Shown one piece after another: positions 38,398-48,542 of a DNA stretch of 64,000 nt. Where the stretch lies: assembly GCA_002401855.1 (NCBI GenBank), contig NVUH01000012.1, positions 25,010 to 89,009 of the forward strand, in the 5' to 3' direction. The position numbers were made by a program, and so were the translations under genes. Every line of letters begins with the position of its first letter. The stretch's first letter is position 1. This DNA is from Hyphomicrobiales bacterium (GTDB taxonomy: Bacteria; Pseudomonadota; Alphaproteobacteria; Rhizobiales; OSC116). The notes beneath the pieces were generated by a model, which was not told the origin of the DNA, ran no database searches, and saw only the letters and a program-made list of their open reading frames with translations.

Positions 38398-38664
38398 TCG
38401 ATCCCCTGTTCATCGTCCCCCGTTTTGGGTGAAATTGGTTCTATTCAATTAGAACTCTTCTCATTTATTAGCCTATAGTAGCAGCATGAGTTTATTTTTC
38501 AATTTTTTTGAAATATTTTTTTATTTCCACGGTAAATTAGTTAACCAACTGAATTATATAATAAATCAATTTATCAAATTTAGCCATAAACAGACTATTA
38601 AAAAAATAAATTAGTGTTATGGTCGTTTTAATATGGGTGAGACGTTTTAAAAATAAGGCAAAAT

Positions 38665-39489
38665 ATGGCACAAGATAGCACTGGTAAACGACCGCGCGGG
38701 CGGCCTAAATCTGTTTGGGTGGAGAGCCATGCGACCATCGTGCGGGCACTAGATAGAGGTCTTATATTGTTGATTGCTTTGGCCAAAGCCGACAAAATTA
38801 GCCTGACAGAATTGGCTAAAAAAGTTGATATGCCGCCTTCTTCGGTGCATCGATTATTAAGCACATTGCAAAAGCACGAATTTGCCGAATTTGACACAGC
38901 CAGCCAAGATTGGATGGTGGGGGTGGAGGCGTTTCGGATTGGCAATAGCTTTGTGGCGCGGACAAACTTAATTGAAGCGGCGCGTGGCACGATGCAAAAC
39001 CTGATGCATGATACGGGTGAAACCGCCAATTTGGGCATTGTGAATAATGGCAGTGTGATATTTGTCAACCAGATAGAAACCAACCACCCGATACGGGCTT
39101 TCTTTGCGCCTGGCACGCGCAGCCATATGCATTCATCGGGCATTGGCAAAGCCTTATTGGCCAATTTTTCAAAAAATGAAGTTGAGAAAATTTTGACTGA
39201 AAAAGGCCAACCGAACTTTACGGCCAAAACCATAACCACTCAAGGCGCCATGTTTGTTGAGCTTGAAACCATTAAAGCGCTTGGTTGGTCGCTGGATGAT
39301 GAAGAGCGGTATGATGGCATGCGTTGTGTGGCTGCAACCATCTATAACTCGCACAGTGAGCCGATTGCGGGCATTTCGGTTTCGGGGCCTAGTTTGCGGT
39401 TTTCGGATGCGCGTATTGCTGAACTGGGGCCTAAAGTGGCGCAGGCTGCTGACGAGGTGACGCGGTTGATTGGTGGTAAAAAACCTTGA
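38665..39489 (+). CDS. IclR-family transcriptional regulator
   Basis: ALDRGLILLIALAKADKISLTELAKKVDMPPSSVHRLLSTLQKHEF; effector domain ARGTMQNLMHDTGETANLGIV. Confidence 0.93.
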   Translation: MAQDSTGKRPRGRPKSVWVESHATIVRALDRGLILLIALAKADKISLTELAKKVDMPPSSVHRLLSTLQKHEFAEFDTASQDWMVGVEAFRIGNSFVARTNLIEAARGTMQNLMHDTGETANLGIVNNGSVIFVNQIETNHPIRAFFAPGTRSHMHSSGIGKALLANFSKNEVEKILTEKGQPNFTAKTITTQGAMFVELETIKALGWSLDDEERYDGMRCVAATIYNSHSEPIAGISVSGPSLRFSDARIAELGPKVAQAADEVTRLIGGKKP

Positions 39490-39621
39490 TTTTAATTGCG
39501 GTCTTTCGCACAGGTTTAGCAGTTATGGTATAAAATAAACCCATATAAATATATTGACATCTCTACTATGTCTCTTATCTTGAAGCTCTTAATTTATTAG
39601 ATTTTACTAGAGCTGGGGCGC

Positions 39622-41916
39622 ATGATGACCAAAATATCGAAAGAAAAACAATCACTTGACCAAGCGGCTTTGCATTTTCATCAATTTCCAAAACCTGGCA
39701 AATTGGAAATTACAGCCACCAAACCATTGGGCAACCAACGGGATTTAGCATTGGCGTATTCGCCCGGTGTGGCAGCGCCTTGTTTGGAAATTGAAAAGGA
39801 CCCTATGAAGGCGGCCGACTATACGGCGCGGGCTAATTTGGTGGCGGTTATCTCTAACGGAACAGCGGTTTTGGGCTTGGGCGCGATTGGGGCTTTGGCC
39901 TCTAAGCCTGTGATGGAAGGCAAGGCCGTATTGTTTAAGAAATTTGCTGGCATTGACGTGTTTGACATTGAGGTTGATGAGCTTGACCCTGATAAATTTA
40001 TTGACACGGTGGCTTCGTTAGAGCCGACATTTGGCGGTATAAATTTAGAGGATATTAAGGCGCCTGAATGTTTTTATATTGAAGAAGAATTGCGCAAACG
40101 GATGAAAATTCCGGTGTTTCATGATGACCAACATGGCACGGCGATCATTGTGGGTGCGGCGGTGATTAATGCTTTGCACATATCGAGCAAAAAAATTGAA
40201 GACGTGCAGATTGTGGCTTCGGGCGCAGGTGCTGCGGCGATTGCTTGTTTGAACTTGTTGGTATCGCTGGGCGCGAAACGTAGCAATATCTTGATTACGG
40301 ACAGTAAGGGTGTGGTTTATAAGGGCCGAAATTCTAACCTTAATAAATGGAAAGGTGCTTATGAGCGTGATACGCCGCACCGCACATTAGAAGATTGCAT
40401 GGACGGTGCTGATATATTTTTGGGCTTGAGCAAAGCGGGCATTTTGGAGCCGCATATGCTGAAAAAAATGGCTAAAAACCCGTTGATTTTGGCGCTATCT
40501 AACCCTGTTCCTGAAATTATGCCTGAATTGGCGCGTGAAGTGCGACCTGACTCGATGATTTGTACGGGGCGTAGTGATTTTGTGAACCAAGTGAATAATG
40601 TATTGTGCTTTCCGTTTTTGTTTCGTGGGGCGCTCGATGTGATGGCAAGCGCGATTAACGAAGAGATGAAAATGGCGGCTGTGCATGCCATTGCGGCTTT
40701 GGCGCGTGAGCCGATTTTGGATGACAGTGCGGCGTTTGTGGGGGGGCATGTGCCAACCTTTGGGGCTGATTATTTAATCCCCAACCCGTTTGACCCGCGG
40801 TTGATTTTACACATTGCGCCTGCCGTGGCTAAAGCCGCCGAAGCAACGGGTGTGGCGTTGCGGCCGCTGGCTGATATGGACGCATATATTTCGAAATTAG
40901 AGCGGTTTGTATTTCGCTCGGGCATGGTGATGAAGCCGATTGTGGAGCGTGCCAAACAGGCGCCTAAACGGGTGGTTTTTGCCGATGGTGAAGATGAGCG
41001 CGTGTTGCGTGCGGCGCAGGTTTTGATTGAAGAAGGCAGTGCTGTGCCGATGTTGATTGGCCGCCCGCAAGTGATTGAAGCGCGGCTTAAACGCTATGGT
41101 TTGAATTTAAAACTCGGCACTGACATTGAATTTATCAACCCTGAAGATGACCCGCGTTATAACGAATATGTGGAGCGGTTTCACTCGATGGTTATTCGCA
41201 AGGGTGTGACGCCTGATGCGGCGCGCACCATTGTGCGCACCAACACCACGGTGATTGGGGCTTTGGCGGTAGATTGCGGCGATGCTGATGCGTTGATTTG
41301 CGGTTTGCAGGGGCGTTATATCAAGCATATTCGTGATATTAAATCGATTATCGGGCTGGCTAAAAATGCGCCTGATTATTCGGCTTTGTCACTATTGTTG
41401 ATTGCTGATAAAGAGCCAATGTTTTTGGCGGATACTTATGTGACGGAGCAGCCAACTTGTGATGAGATTGTTGCGATGGCGGCTGAAGCCAGTGTGCATT
41501 TTAAGAATTTTGGTATTGAGCCGAAAGTGGCTATGTTGTCTTATTCTAATTTTGGTTCGCGCAGTAGTGAATCGACTGAAAAGATGAACCGCGCCTATCA
41601 TAAATTGCGGGCTAAATTTCCTGATATGATGCTTGAGGGCGAGATGCAGGGCGACATGGCGTTGAATGAGGATTACCGTAAGAAATTGGTGCCAAATTCA
41701 TCATTGCAAGGCAGTGCTAACTTGCTGTTATTTCCGAATTTGGATGCTTCTAACCTATCGCTTAACTTGTTGAAAGAGGCTACCAATGCTTTGCATGTGG
41801 GGCCGATATTGATGGGCACAGCCAAGCCTGCGCATGTGATCACGCCGAGTGTGACCACACGTGGATTGGTGAATATTGCTTGCATTGCAGCGGTTGAAGC
41901 GCAGCAAAAGGTTTAA
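39622..41916 (+). CDS. maeB: NADP-dependent malic enzyme with C-terminal phosphotransacetylase-like domain
   Basis: LALAYSPGVAAPCLEI, PVFHDDQHGTAIIVGAA, then PTA-like region (RVVFADGEDERVLRAAQVLIEEG...). Confidence 0.95.
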   Translation: MMTKISKEKQSLDQAALHFHQFPKPGKLEITATKPLGNQRDLALAYSPGVAAPCLEIEKDPMKAADYTARANLVAVISNGTAVLGLGAIGALASKPVMEGKAVLFKKFAGIDVFDIEVDELDPDKFIDTVASLEPTFGGINLEDIKAPECFYIEEELRKRMKIPVFHDDQHGTAIIVGAAVINALHISSKKIEDVQIVASGAGAAAIACLNLLVSLGAKRSNILITDSKGVVYKGRNSNLNKWKGAYERDTPHRTLEDCMDGADIFLGLSKAGILEPHMLKKMAKNPLILALSNPVPEIMPELAREVRPDSMICTGRSDFVNQVNNVLCFPFLFRGALDVMASAINEEMKMAAVHAIAALAREPILDDSAAFVGGHVPTFGADYLIPNPFDPRLILHIAPAVAKAAEATGVALRPLADMDAYISKLERFVFRSGMVMKPIVERAKQAPKRVVFADGEDERVLRAAQVLIEEGSAVPMLIGRPQVIEARLKRYGLNLKLGTDIEFINPEDDPRYNEYVERFHSMVIRKGVTPDAARTIVRTNTTVIGALAVDCGDADALICGLQGRYIKHIRDIKSIIGLAKNAPDYSALSLLLIADKEPMFLADTYVTEQPTCDEIVAMAAEASVHFKNFGIEPKVAMLSYSNFGSRSSESTEKMNRAYHKLRAKFPDMMLEGEMQGDMALNEDYRKKLVPNSSLQGSANLLLFPNLDASNLSLNLLKEATNALHVGPILMGTAKPAHVITPSVTTRGLVNIACIAAVEAQQKV

Positions 41917-41930
41917 GCGTTAAGCTGATA

Positions 41931-42830
41931 TTATGAAGGGCGTTCGAGCGTGGGTTTGAGCGCCTTTTGCATATATTGGGCAAAGCTGGTGACGGCGGCG
42001 GGGACGATTTCGGCATGTGGCCAGACGGCATAAATGCCGACATTGGCTGAGCCTTCATATTGCGGCAAAATGCGTTGCAATTGGCCTGTGTCTAGTTCGG
42101 TGGCGATATCCCATAATGAACGTAATGCGATGCCGCTGCCTGTGATGGCTAGTTCGCGTACAATCTCGCTTGAATTGGTGCTGATTAGGCTTTTACCGCC
42201 CATCACCACCTCGCCATCTGGGCCTGCTAAGCGCCATGGCATTTGGGCATTGGTGGCCAAGATATGATGATTGTGCAGATCGGCAATATCTTTGGGTTCG
42301 CCGTGGGTTTTGATATAGGACGGCGCGGCGCAGAGGATGCGATCATTGGTGCCGAGACGTAAACTATCTAGGCCTGGGGCGATCTTGGCGGCGATTCTGA
42401 TGGCTAGATCGATGCCATCGGCGCGGATGTCGACGAATTTGTCGTTCAGGTTGAAATCTAAATCTATCTGCGGGTGGGCTTGTATGAAGCCGTTGAGTAA
42501 AGGCGCGACGTGCAGACGGCCGAATGAGGTTGGGGCTGAGACGCGCAGGCGGCCTGCGGGAATGTGCAGGGCGCCTGAAATTTTACCTTCGGCTATGTGT
42601 ACGGATTCTAGGATGTTTTTGACGTCATCGTAGAAAGTTTGACCTGCTTGGGTGAGGGAAAATTGGTGGGTGGTGCGCAGGATGAGTTGGGTGCCGAGGC
42701 GGCGTTCTAAATCGGCCAGACGTTTGGACACCATGGCGTTGGAAATGCGTAATTTGCGGCCTGCACCCGACAGGCTGCCTTCTTCGACGATGTTTCTATA
42801 TAGTTCATATTCGCTGTGGTTCATTTTCAT
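41931..42830 (-). CDS. LysR-family transcriptional regulator
   Basis: EYELYRNIVEEGSLSGAGRKLRISNAMVSKRLADLERRLGTQLILRTTHQFSLTQAGQ. Confidence 0.94.
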   Translation of the reverse strand: MKMNHSEYELYRNIVEEGSLSGAGRKLRISNAMVSKRLADLERRLGTQLILRTTHQFSLTQAGQTFYDDVKNILESVHIAEGKISGALHIPAGRLRVSAPTSFGRLHVAPLLNGFIQAHPQIDLDFNLNDKFVDIRADGIDLAIRIAAKIAPGLDSLRLGTNDRILCAAPSYIKTHGEPKDIADLHNHHILATNAQMPWRLAGPDGEVVMGGKSLISTNSSEIVRELAITGSGIALRSLWDIATELDTGQLQRILPQYEGSANVGIYAVWPHAEIVPAAVTSFAQYMQKALKPTLERPS

Positions 42831-42945
42831 AATACCGAAAACAGTTTTCGTTATTTACTATCTAGCAAAATACCAATGGATGGTCTAGATTCAAATTAAC
42901 GATTTAAAAAATAAGCGGATTTTGACCGCGAGCAAAGGGTAAAAT

Positions 42946-43374
42946 ATGAAAAGAATATCACTAGAAGCGGCAAATACCATCATCGCAGCGGCGTTTAAAA
43001 AAGGTGCTGAACTGGGATTGAACCCTTTGAGCATTGCGGTTTTGGATGCTGGTGGCAACCCGATTGCTTTCCAACGCCAAGATGGCGCTTCAAATTCGCG
43101 TTTTCAGATTGCTGCTGGTAAAGCCGCTGGGGCTTTGGCATTGGGTGTGTCTTCGCGCACGATTGAAAAAATGTCGATTGATCGGCCGCATTTTATTGGG
43201 GCTTTTGTGAGTCAAACGCCTTTTGGGCTTATTCCTGCTGCTGGTGGTTTGATTGCCAAAGATGCTGACGGCAATATTGTTGGTGCGGTTGGTGTGACGG
43301 GCGATTCATCTGACAATGATGAATTATGCACTGTAGCGGGTATTGAAGCTGCTAATTTGACCGCACAAATGTAA
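42946..43374 (+). CDS. GlcG/HbpS-family heme-binding-like protein
   Basis: 142 aa; ISLEAANTIIAAAFKKGAELGLNPLSIAVLDAGGNPIAFQRQDGA... VGAVGVTGDSSDNDELCTVAGIEA. Confidence 0.88.
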   Translation: MKRISLEAANTIIAAAFKKGAELGLNPLSIAVLDAGGNPIAFQRQDGASNSRFQIAAGKAAGALALGVSSRTIEKMSIDRPHFIGAFVSQTPFGLIPAAGGLIAKDADGNIVGAVGVTGDSSDNDELCTVAGIEAANLTAQM

Positions 43375-43391
43375 TGAGAGGATAGAATTTC

Positions 43392-45527
43392 ATGGGTTAT
43401 ATTCATAAATCTGGCATTGAATTTGCCACGCCTTTAGTGGATTTTATTGAGCAGAAATGTTTGCCTGGTACTGGGCTTAATGCTAGTGAATTTTGGCAAG
43501 ATGCAGCGGGTATTTTTAAGAAATTTGCGCCGATCAACAAAGATTTGCTTGCGGTTCGAGATGATTTGCAGGCCAAAATTGATATATGGCATGATGAAAA
43601 TCCGGGTGTGATTGCTGATATGGGCGCTTATACTGCGTTTTTGAAATCTATTGGTTATTTGGTGCCAGAGCCGGCTAAATTTAGCGTGACAACTGAGAAT
43701 GCTGACCCAGAAATTGCCACTATGGCGGGGCCGCAGCTTGTTGTGCCTGTGCTGAATGCACGCTTTGCTTTGAACGCGGCTAATGCGCGTTGGGGCAGCT
43801 TATATGATGCGCTTTATGGCACTGATGTGCTTGACAGCAAGCCGCAAGGCAAGGGGTTTGACGCCGTACATGGCGGCAATGTGATTGTTTGGGCTAAAGA
43901 TTATTTGGACAAGGTTTTGCCGTTGGCATCTGGCAGCCATACTGATGTTGAGGCTTATAAAGTGGTTGATGGGGCTTTAAGCCCTGCGCTTAAAGATGCT
44001 GGACAATTTGTTGGTTATGTTGGTAATGCGGGTGATCCTTCTGTTGTGCTTTGCCAAAAAAATGGCATGCATATTCAGCTTGTTATCAACCGTGACGGCA
44101 ATATTGGCAAGGGTGACAAAGCTGGGCTTAATGATGTGGTTTTGGAATCTGCATTGACCACAATTTGTGATATGGAAGACTCGATCACCGCTGTGGATGT
44201 TGGCGATAAAATTGCGGCTTATACCAATTGGCTTGGTTTAATGCGCGGTAATTTGGAAGAAACATTTGAGAAGAACGGCAAATCGCTAACCCGTAAATTG
44301 GCGGCTGATCTAACCTTTACCAAAGCTGGTGGTGGTGAGCTGACATTGAGCGGTCGTGCGGTGTTATTGGTGCGGAATGTTGGGCATTTAATGACCAATG
44401 ACGCAGTGAAATTGGCTGATGGCAGTGACGGGCCTGAAGGTATTTTGGACGCCATTGTGACTAGCTTGATAGCAATGCATGATGTGAAGCGAAACAGCCA
44501 ATATGTGAATAGCCGTGCGGGTAGTATTTATATAGTAAAACCTAAAATGCATGGGCCTGATGAAGCGGCTTTGACCAATGATTTATTTGATGCGGTTGAA
44601 GATATGCTGGGGCTTGAGCGTCACACCATTAAAGTTGGGGTGATGGATGAAGAAAGACGTACTTCGGCTAATTTAGCTGCTTGTATTAAGGCGGTTTCTG
44701 GCCGTATCATGTTTATCAATACTGGGTTTTTGGATCGTACGGGTGATGAATTTCATACGTCTATGCGGGCTGGTGCGTTTATACGTAAGGCTGAAGTTAA
44801 AAATAGCGGATGGATACAAGCTTATGAAGCGCGGAATGTGCAAATTGGGCTTGATTGTGGCTTATCTGGCCGCGCGCAAATTGGCAAAGGCATGTGGGCT
44901 GCGCCTGACATGATGGCTGATATGCTGGAGCAGAAAATTGGTCACCCTAAAACGGGTGCCAACACGGCTTGGGTGCCAAGCCCAACGGCTGCGACTTTGC
45001 ATGCGATGCATTATCATGATGTTGATGTATTTGGGCTGCGGGCTGAAATTGCCGAACGCGAAACCCCTGCCCTTGCGACTTTAATGACGCCGCCGATTGC
45101 TACTGACACCAACTGGCCTGATGACATTGTGCAGCGTGAGCTGGAAAATAATGCGCAAGGCATTTTGGGCTATGTGGTGCGCTGGATTGACAGTGGCATT
45201 GGCTGCTCGAAAGTGCCAGATATGGACGATGTTGGCCTGATGGAAGACCGCGCGACATTGCGCATATCTAGCCAACATATTGCCAATTGGCTGACGCATG
45301 ATATTTGCACAGAAGCGCAAGTGAATGCTGCGTTTGAGAAAATGGCCGCTAAAGTGGATGGGCAAAATGCTGGTGATGCAAGCTATACCGCGATGAGTGA
45401 TGATTTTGCCAATAGCATTGCGTTTAAAGCTGCCAAAGCCTTGGTATTTGAGGGTGTTGTGCAACCTAATGGTTATACTGAGCCTTTGTTACATGCCTTC
45501 CGCATTTTAAAAAAGCAAGAAGCTTAA
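43392..45527 (+). CDS. glcB: Malate synthase G
   Basis: 711 aa; LNARFALNAANARWGSLYDALYGTD, TTICDMEDSITAVDVGDKIAAYTNWLGLMRG, IKVGVMDEERRTSANLAACI. Confidence 0.97.
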   Translation: MGYIHKSGIEFATPLVDFIEQKCLPGTGLNASEFWQDAAGIFKKFAPINKDLLAVRDDLQAKIDIWHDENPGVIADMGAYTAFLKSIGYLVPEPAKFSVTTENADPEIATMAGPQLVVPVLNARFALNAANARWGSLYDALYGTDVLDSKPQGKGFDAVHGGNVIVWAKDYLDKVLPLASGSHTDVEAYKVVDGALSPALKDAGQFVGYVGNAGDPSVVLCQKNGMHIQLVINRDGNIGKGDKAGLNDVVLESALTTICDMEDSITAVDVGDKIAAYTNWLGLMRGNLEETFEKNGKSLTRKLAADLTFTKAGGGELTLSGRAVLLVRNVGHLMTNDAVKLADGSDGPEGILDAIVTSLIAMHDVKRNSQYVNSRAGSIYIVKPKMHGPDEAALTNDLFDAVEDMLGLERHTIKVGVMDEERRTSANLAACIKAVSGRIMFINTGFLDRTGDEFHTSMRAGAFIRKAEVKNSGWIQAYEARNVQIGLDCGLSGRAQIGKGMWAAPDMMADMLEQKIGHPKTGANTAWVPSPTAATLHAMHYHDVDVFGLRAEIAERETPALATLMTPPIATDTNWPDDIVQRELENNAQGILGYVVRWIDSGIGCSKVPDMDDVGLMEDRATLRISSQHIANWLTHDICTEAQVNAAFEKMAAKVDGQNAGDASYTAMSDDFANSIAFKAAKALVFEGVVQPNGYTEPLLHAFRILKKQEA

Positions 45528-45549
45528 TTTTATTTTAGCTCCCAAACTG

Positions 45550-45580
45550 AACCCAATCTAGCAATCGCGGATTGGGTTTT
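45550..45580 (+). terminator. Intrinsic terminator downstream of glcB
   Basis: AACCCAATC...GATTGGGTTTTT. Confidence 0.75.
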
Positions 45581-45677
45581 TGTTGTTGGGGCTAAAGGCA
45601 TGTTGATGTGGAATTTGCTTGCGAAAGCAAGGGATGAAAGTTAAGTTTAGCGAAGAGCAAATTTTACGGAGCTATAT

Positions 45678-45974
45678 ATGTCATTCTTTTCTAAATTATT
45701 TGGTGGTGGCAAAGGTGCTGCATCTGGTGAGCCTAAAATTTTGGGACAAGAGGACTATAATGGCTATAAAATTACTGCCATAGAAATGAAGCAAGGCAGC
45801 GAATTTATACTGGCGGGCAACATTAGCAAGACCATTAATGATGAGCTGAAAACTAAGAAATTTGTACGTGCTGATCGGTTGAGTAGTGCTGAGCAAGCCA
45901 GTGAAACGGCTTTGCGTAAGGCCAAACAGATTATCGACCAAGAAGGCGATCGGCTATTTGACACTGCTTATTGA
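45678..45974 (+). CDS. HlyU-family protein
   Basis: 98 aa; MSFFSKLFGGGKG... YNGYKITAIEMKQGSEFILAGNISKTINDELKTKKFVRADRLSSAEQASETALRKAKQIIDQEGDRLF. Confidence 0.75.
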   Translation: MSFFSKLFGGGKGAASGEPKILGQEDYNGYKITAIEMKQGSEFILAGNISKTINDELKTKKFVRADRLSSAEQASETALRKAKQIIDQEGDRLFDTAY

Positions 45975-45981
45975 TTTAGAT

Positions 45982-46326
45982 TTATTCGAATTCTACGCCG
46001 ACAAATTCAGCATCGCGCCAGACGACATTGCATATATATTCATGACTGCCAAACACCGTGGTGAGCAAAAACTCGTCGTCGATGAAAGCTGGGTTGGCGG
46101 TTTTAATACGTGCGCCCTCATCACTTATGCTGACAATCACGCCATCAAATACGCTGGATTGATTGTTGAAAATAATTTTACAGCCTTTGAGCATTTTACG
46201 CCGCGCGCCAGTACGCCGATCTGGGCCTGTAAAGGTTGGTGTCTTTGGGCTCGGCATTTGAACTGCCGCTGGTTGGAGTGTTTTACGTTTCCCAAAACCG
46301 ATATTATTTGTCATATTTACCACCAT
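45982..46326 (-). CDS. PilZ-domain protein
   Basis: GPDRRTGARRKMLKGCKIIFNNQSSVFDGVIVSISDEGARIKTANPAFIDDEFLL. ATG at 46326 preferred over the TTG start at 46350. Confidence 0.72.
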   Translation of the reverse strand: MVVNMTNNIGFGKRKTLQPAAVQMPSPKTPTFTGPDRRTGARRKMLKGCKIIFNNQSSVFDGVIVSISDEGARIKTANPAFIDDEFLLTTVFGSHEYICNVVWRDAEFVGVEFE

Positions 46327-46466
46327 TGATTGAGCCCCCCCGAAATTCAATTGAGTTATTATGCGCTTATCGGTTTAGAATTTAAATCAAATTCTTCTGG
46401 CAGAGTTAATCATATCTTAATATAGACTATTGATCTAGCGGGGTTGAAATGATCTACAAAACTGCA

Positions 46467-46889
46467 TTATTTTAACGGGGCATGGGCAAATAAGACACCA
46501 AATTCTAAGCACCAAATGACCACTGAACCATATTGGTTCATGTCAATATAGGCGGGAATTTTATAACTTTGGTTGCCACTTGGGGTTTTTAATTTTGCCA
46601 GTTGCACGTTGGGGCTATCTTTGACATCTTGCGCGGTTTTGGGGTTGGAGTTTTTGATTAACCAAACATATAAATCGGGGCCTGGGGTTACATAAAAATG
46701 GTTGACGAATTTGAGGGTTTGTTGATCGCCATCTTGCACCAAAACCACGCTGCCCTCGCCGTGATGGCCGCTGTCAAAACCGACAAAATCGCCTGATTTG
46801 AGTTGAGTTTCGGCGGCAAATGCCGTGCTGATGAACATGAATATAGAAATGACAAAATACTTGTTTAAGCGCTTCAAAACCACCTCCAA
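46467..46889 (-). CDS. DM13-domain secreted protein
   Basis: Signal-like N-terminus; SGDFVGFDSGHHGEGSVVLVQDGDQQTLKFVNHFYVTPGPDLYVWLIKN... YGSVVIWCLEFGVLFAHAPL. Confidence 0.75.
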   Translation of the reverse strand: MEVVLKRLNKYFVISIFMFISTAFAAETQLKSGDFVGFDSGHHGEGSVVLVQDGDQQTLKFVNHFYVTPGPDLYVWLIKNSNPKTAQDVKDSPNVQLAKLKTPSGNQSYKIPAYIDMNQYGSVVIWCLEFGVLFAHAPLK

Positions 46890-46997
46890 TATTAACGATA
46901 TTCAAATTAGACCATAAATTTGGATGGATCACAATTGTTGTTTCTTTTGCGGCTGTCTTGGTATAGCGTAAACATCTAATAATTTGGGGAAAGTAAA

Positions 46998-48167
46998 ATG
47001 GATTTTGATAGAGTCATCAATCGTTTAAATACAAATTCCATGAAGTGGGATATGATGGAATCACTTTTTGGTGTTAGCCCTGTGGATGGCATTCCGATGT
47101 GGGTGGCTGATATGGATTTTGCGCCGCCAAAATCGGTAGCTGACTCGCTTAAAGGCCTACTGAAAAACGAAGTTTATGGCTATTATGGACCTGACACCAG
47201 TTATAAAAATGCCATTGTGAGCTGGATGGAGCGCCGCCACAATTGGACGATTGAACCTGACTGGATTTCAACCACCCATGGCATTGTTAATGCATTTGGC
47301 TTGTGCATTGCCGCCTTTACAGAAAAGAATGATGGGGTGATTATTTTCACACCAGTTTATCATGTATTCGAATTGGTGATTAGTGGCGCTGAACGCCGCG
47401 CGCATAGCTCTGATTTGATCAATGTTAATGGCCGTTATGAGATGGATTTGGACGCTTTGGAAGCCTCACTCACTGGCGACGAAACCATGATGTTATTCTG
47501 CTCTCCGCACAACCCATCTGGCCGCGTGTGGAGCCAAGATGAGTTAAAAGCTGTGGCTGAATTTTGTGAGAAGCATGATTTATTATTGGTGTCGGATGAA
47601 ATTCATCATGACTTGGTATTTGATGGCCATAAACACACCATTATGTCGCTAGCGGCGCCTGAACAAATTGCCAGAACCATTATACTGACCTCGGCCAGCA
47701 AGACATTTAACATTGCGGGCAGCCATACTGGTAATGTGATTATTCAAGATAAAAAACTACGTGTTGCTTATGAAAAATTTGCCAAAGGCACGGGTATATC
47801 GGGCAGCGCCATTGGCATGACCATGCTTGAAGCGGCTTATAATGGCGGCGAAGAGTGGCTTGAAGAATGTATTGAATATTTGGATGGCAACCGCAAAGTG
47901 TTTGATGAAGCGATTAACCAAATACCCGGGCTTAAATCGATGAAATTAGATTCCACTTATTTATCGTGGGTGGATTTTAGTGGTACGGGCATGACTAAAG
48001 ATGAAATTTTAAGCCGCATTCAGAAGGTAGCAAAAATTGCACCTTCACCGGGCTTGCAATTTGGCGAAAGTGGGCGGTTATTTATGCGCTTTAACATTGC
48101 CTGTTCAAGATCGGTGGTGATTGACGCCACACAACGCTTGAAAGCCGCTTTTTCTGACTTGCAATGA
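46998..48167 (+). CDS. PatB/MalY-type PLP-dependent aminotransferase / cystathionine beta-lyase
   Basis: PMWVADMDFAPPKSVADSL, FCSPHNPSGRVWSQDELKAVAEFCEKHDLLLVSDEIHHDLVF, TSASKTFNIAG. Confidence 0.93.
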   Translation: MDFDRVINRLNTNSMKWDMMESLFGVSPVDGIPMWVADMDFAPPKSVADSLKGLLKNEVYGYYGPDTSYKNAIVSWMERRHNWTIEPDWISTTHGIVNAFGLCIAAFTEKNDGVIIFTPVYHVFELVISGAERRAHSSDLINVNGRYEMDLDALEASLTGDETMMLFCSPHNPSGRVWSQDELKAVAEFCEKHDLLLVSDEIHHDLVFDGHKHTIMSLAAPEQIARTIILTSASKTFNIAGSHTGNVIIQDKKLRVAYEKFAKGTGISGSAIGMTMLEAAYNGGEEWLEECIEYLDGNRKVFDEAINQIPGLKSMKLDSTYLSWVDFSGTGMTKDEILSRIQKVAKIAPSPGLQFGESGRLFMRFNIACSRSVVIDATQRLKAAFSDLQ

Positions 48168-48218
48168 TGCGATTTATTAAACATGCCGCGACATTAATCT
48201 CGTGGTGTGTTTTTAAAT

Positions 48219-48482
48219 TTAACGTTGACTACATAGATTTACAATGAGCGCGTCGTTTTTCTTGCGAATTTCGGTGGCGATTTTATGTGCAACATCTTGA
48301 TCGGCTTCGGGGCATTTTAACGCCGCATCAACTGCGCGATGCTGGCCTTCTAGAATGGCCTTAATCACTGCACGCTCGATGATGTTGACAATTTCTTTTT
48401 GCTGATCTTTATCAAGACTGTCTTTAAGCAGGTGGTTGATTTTATCAGTTGCTGTGGTGGATATGGCTTCAAACTTGTCCAT
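48219..48482 (-). CDS. Hypothetical small alpha-helical protein
   Basis: 87 aa ORF with ATG start (MDKFEAISTTATDKINHLLKDSLDKDQQKE...), upstream ggga-rich RBS. Confidence 0.6.
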   Translation of the reverse strand: MDKFEAISTTATDKINHLLKDSLDKDQQKEIVNIIERAVIKAILEGQHRAVDAALKCPEADQDVAHKIATEIRKKNDALIVNLCSQR

Positions 48483-48542
48483 TTGTGATCTTTCTCCCTA
48501 AGATTTATAAAAAGTTAGAACTTTCATAGAGTTTTGTCAAAC

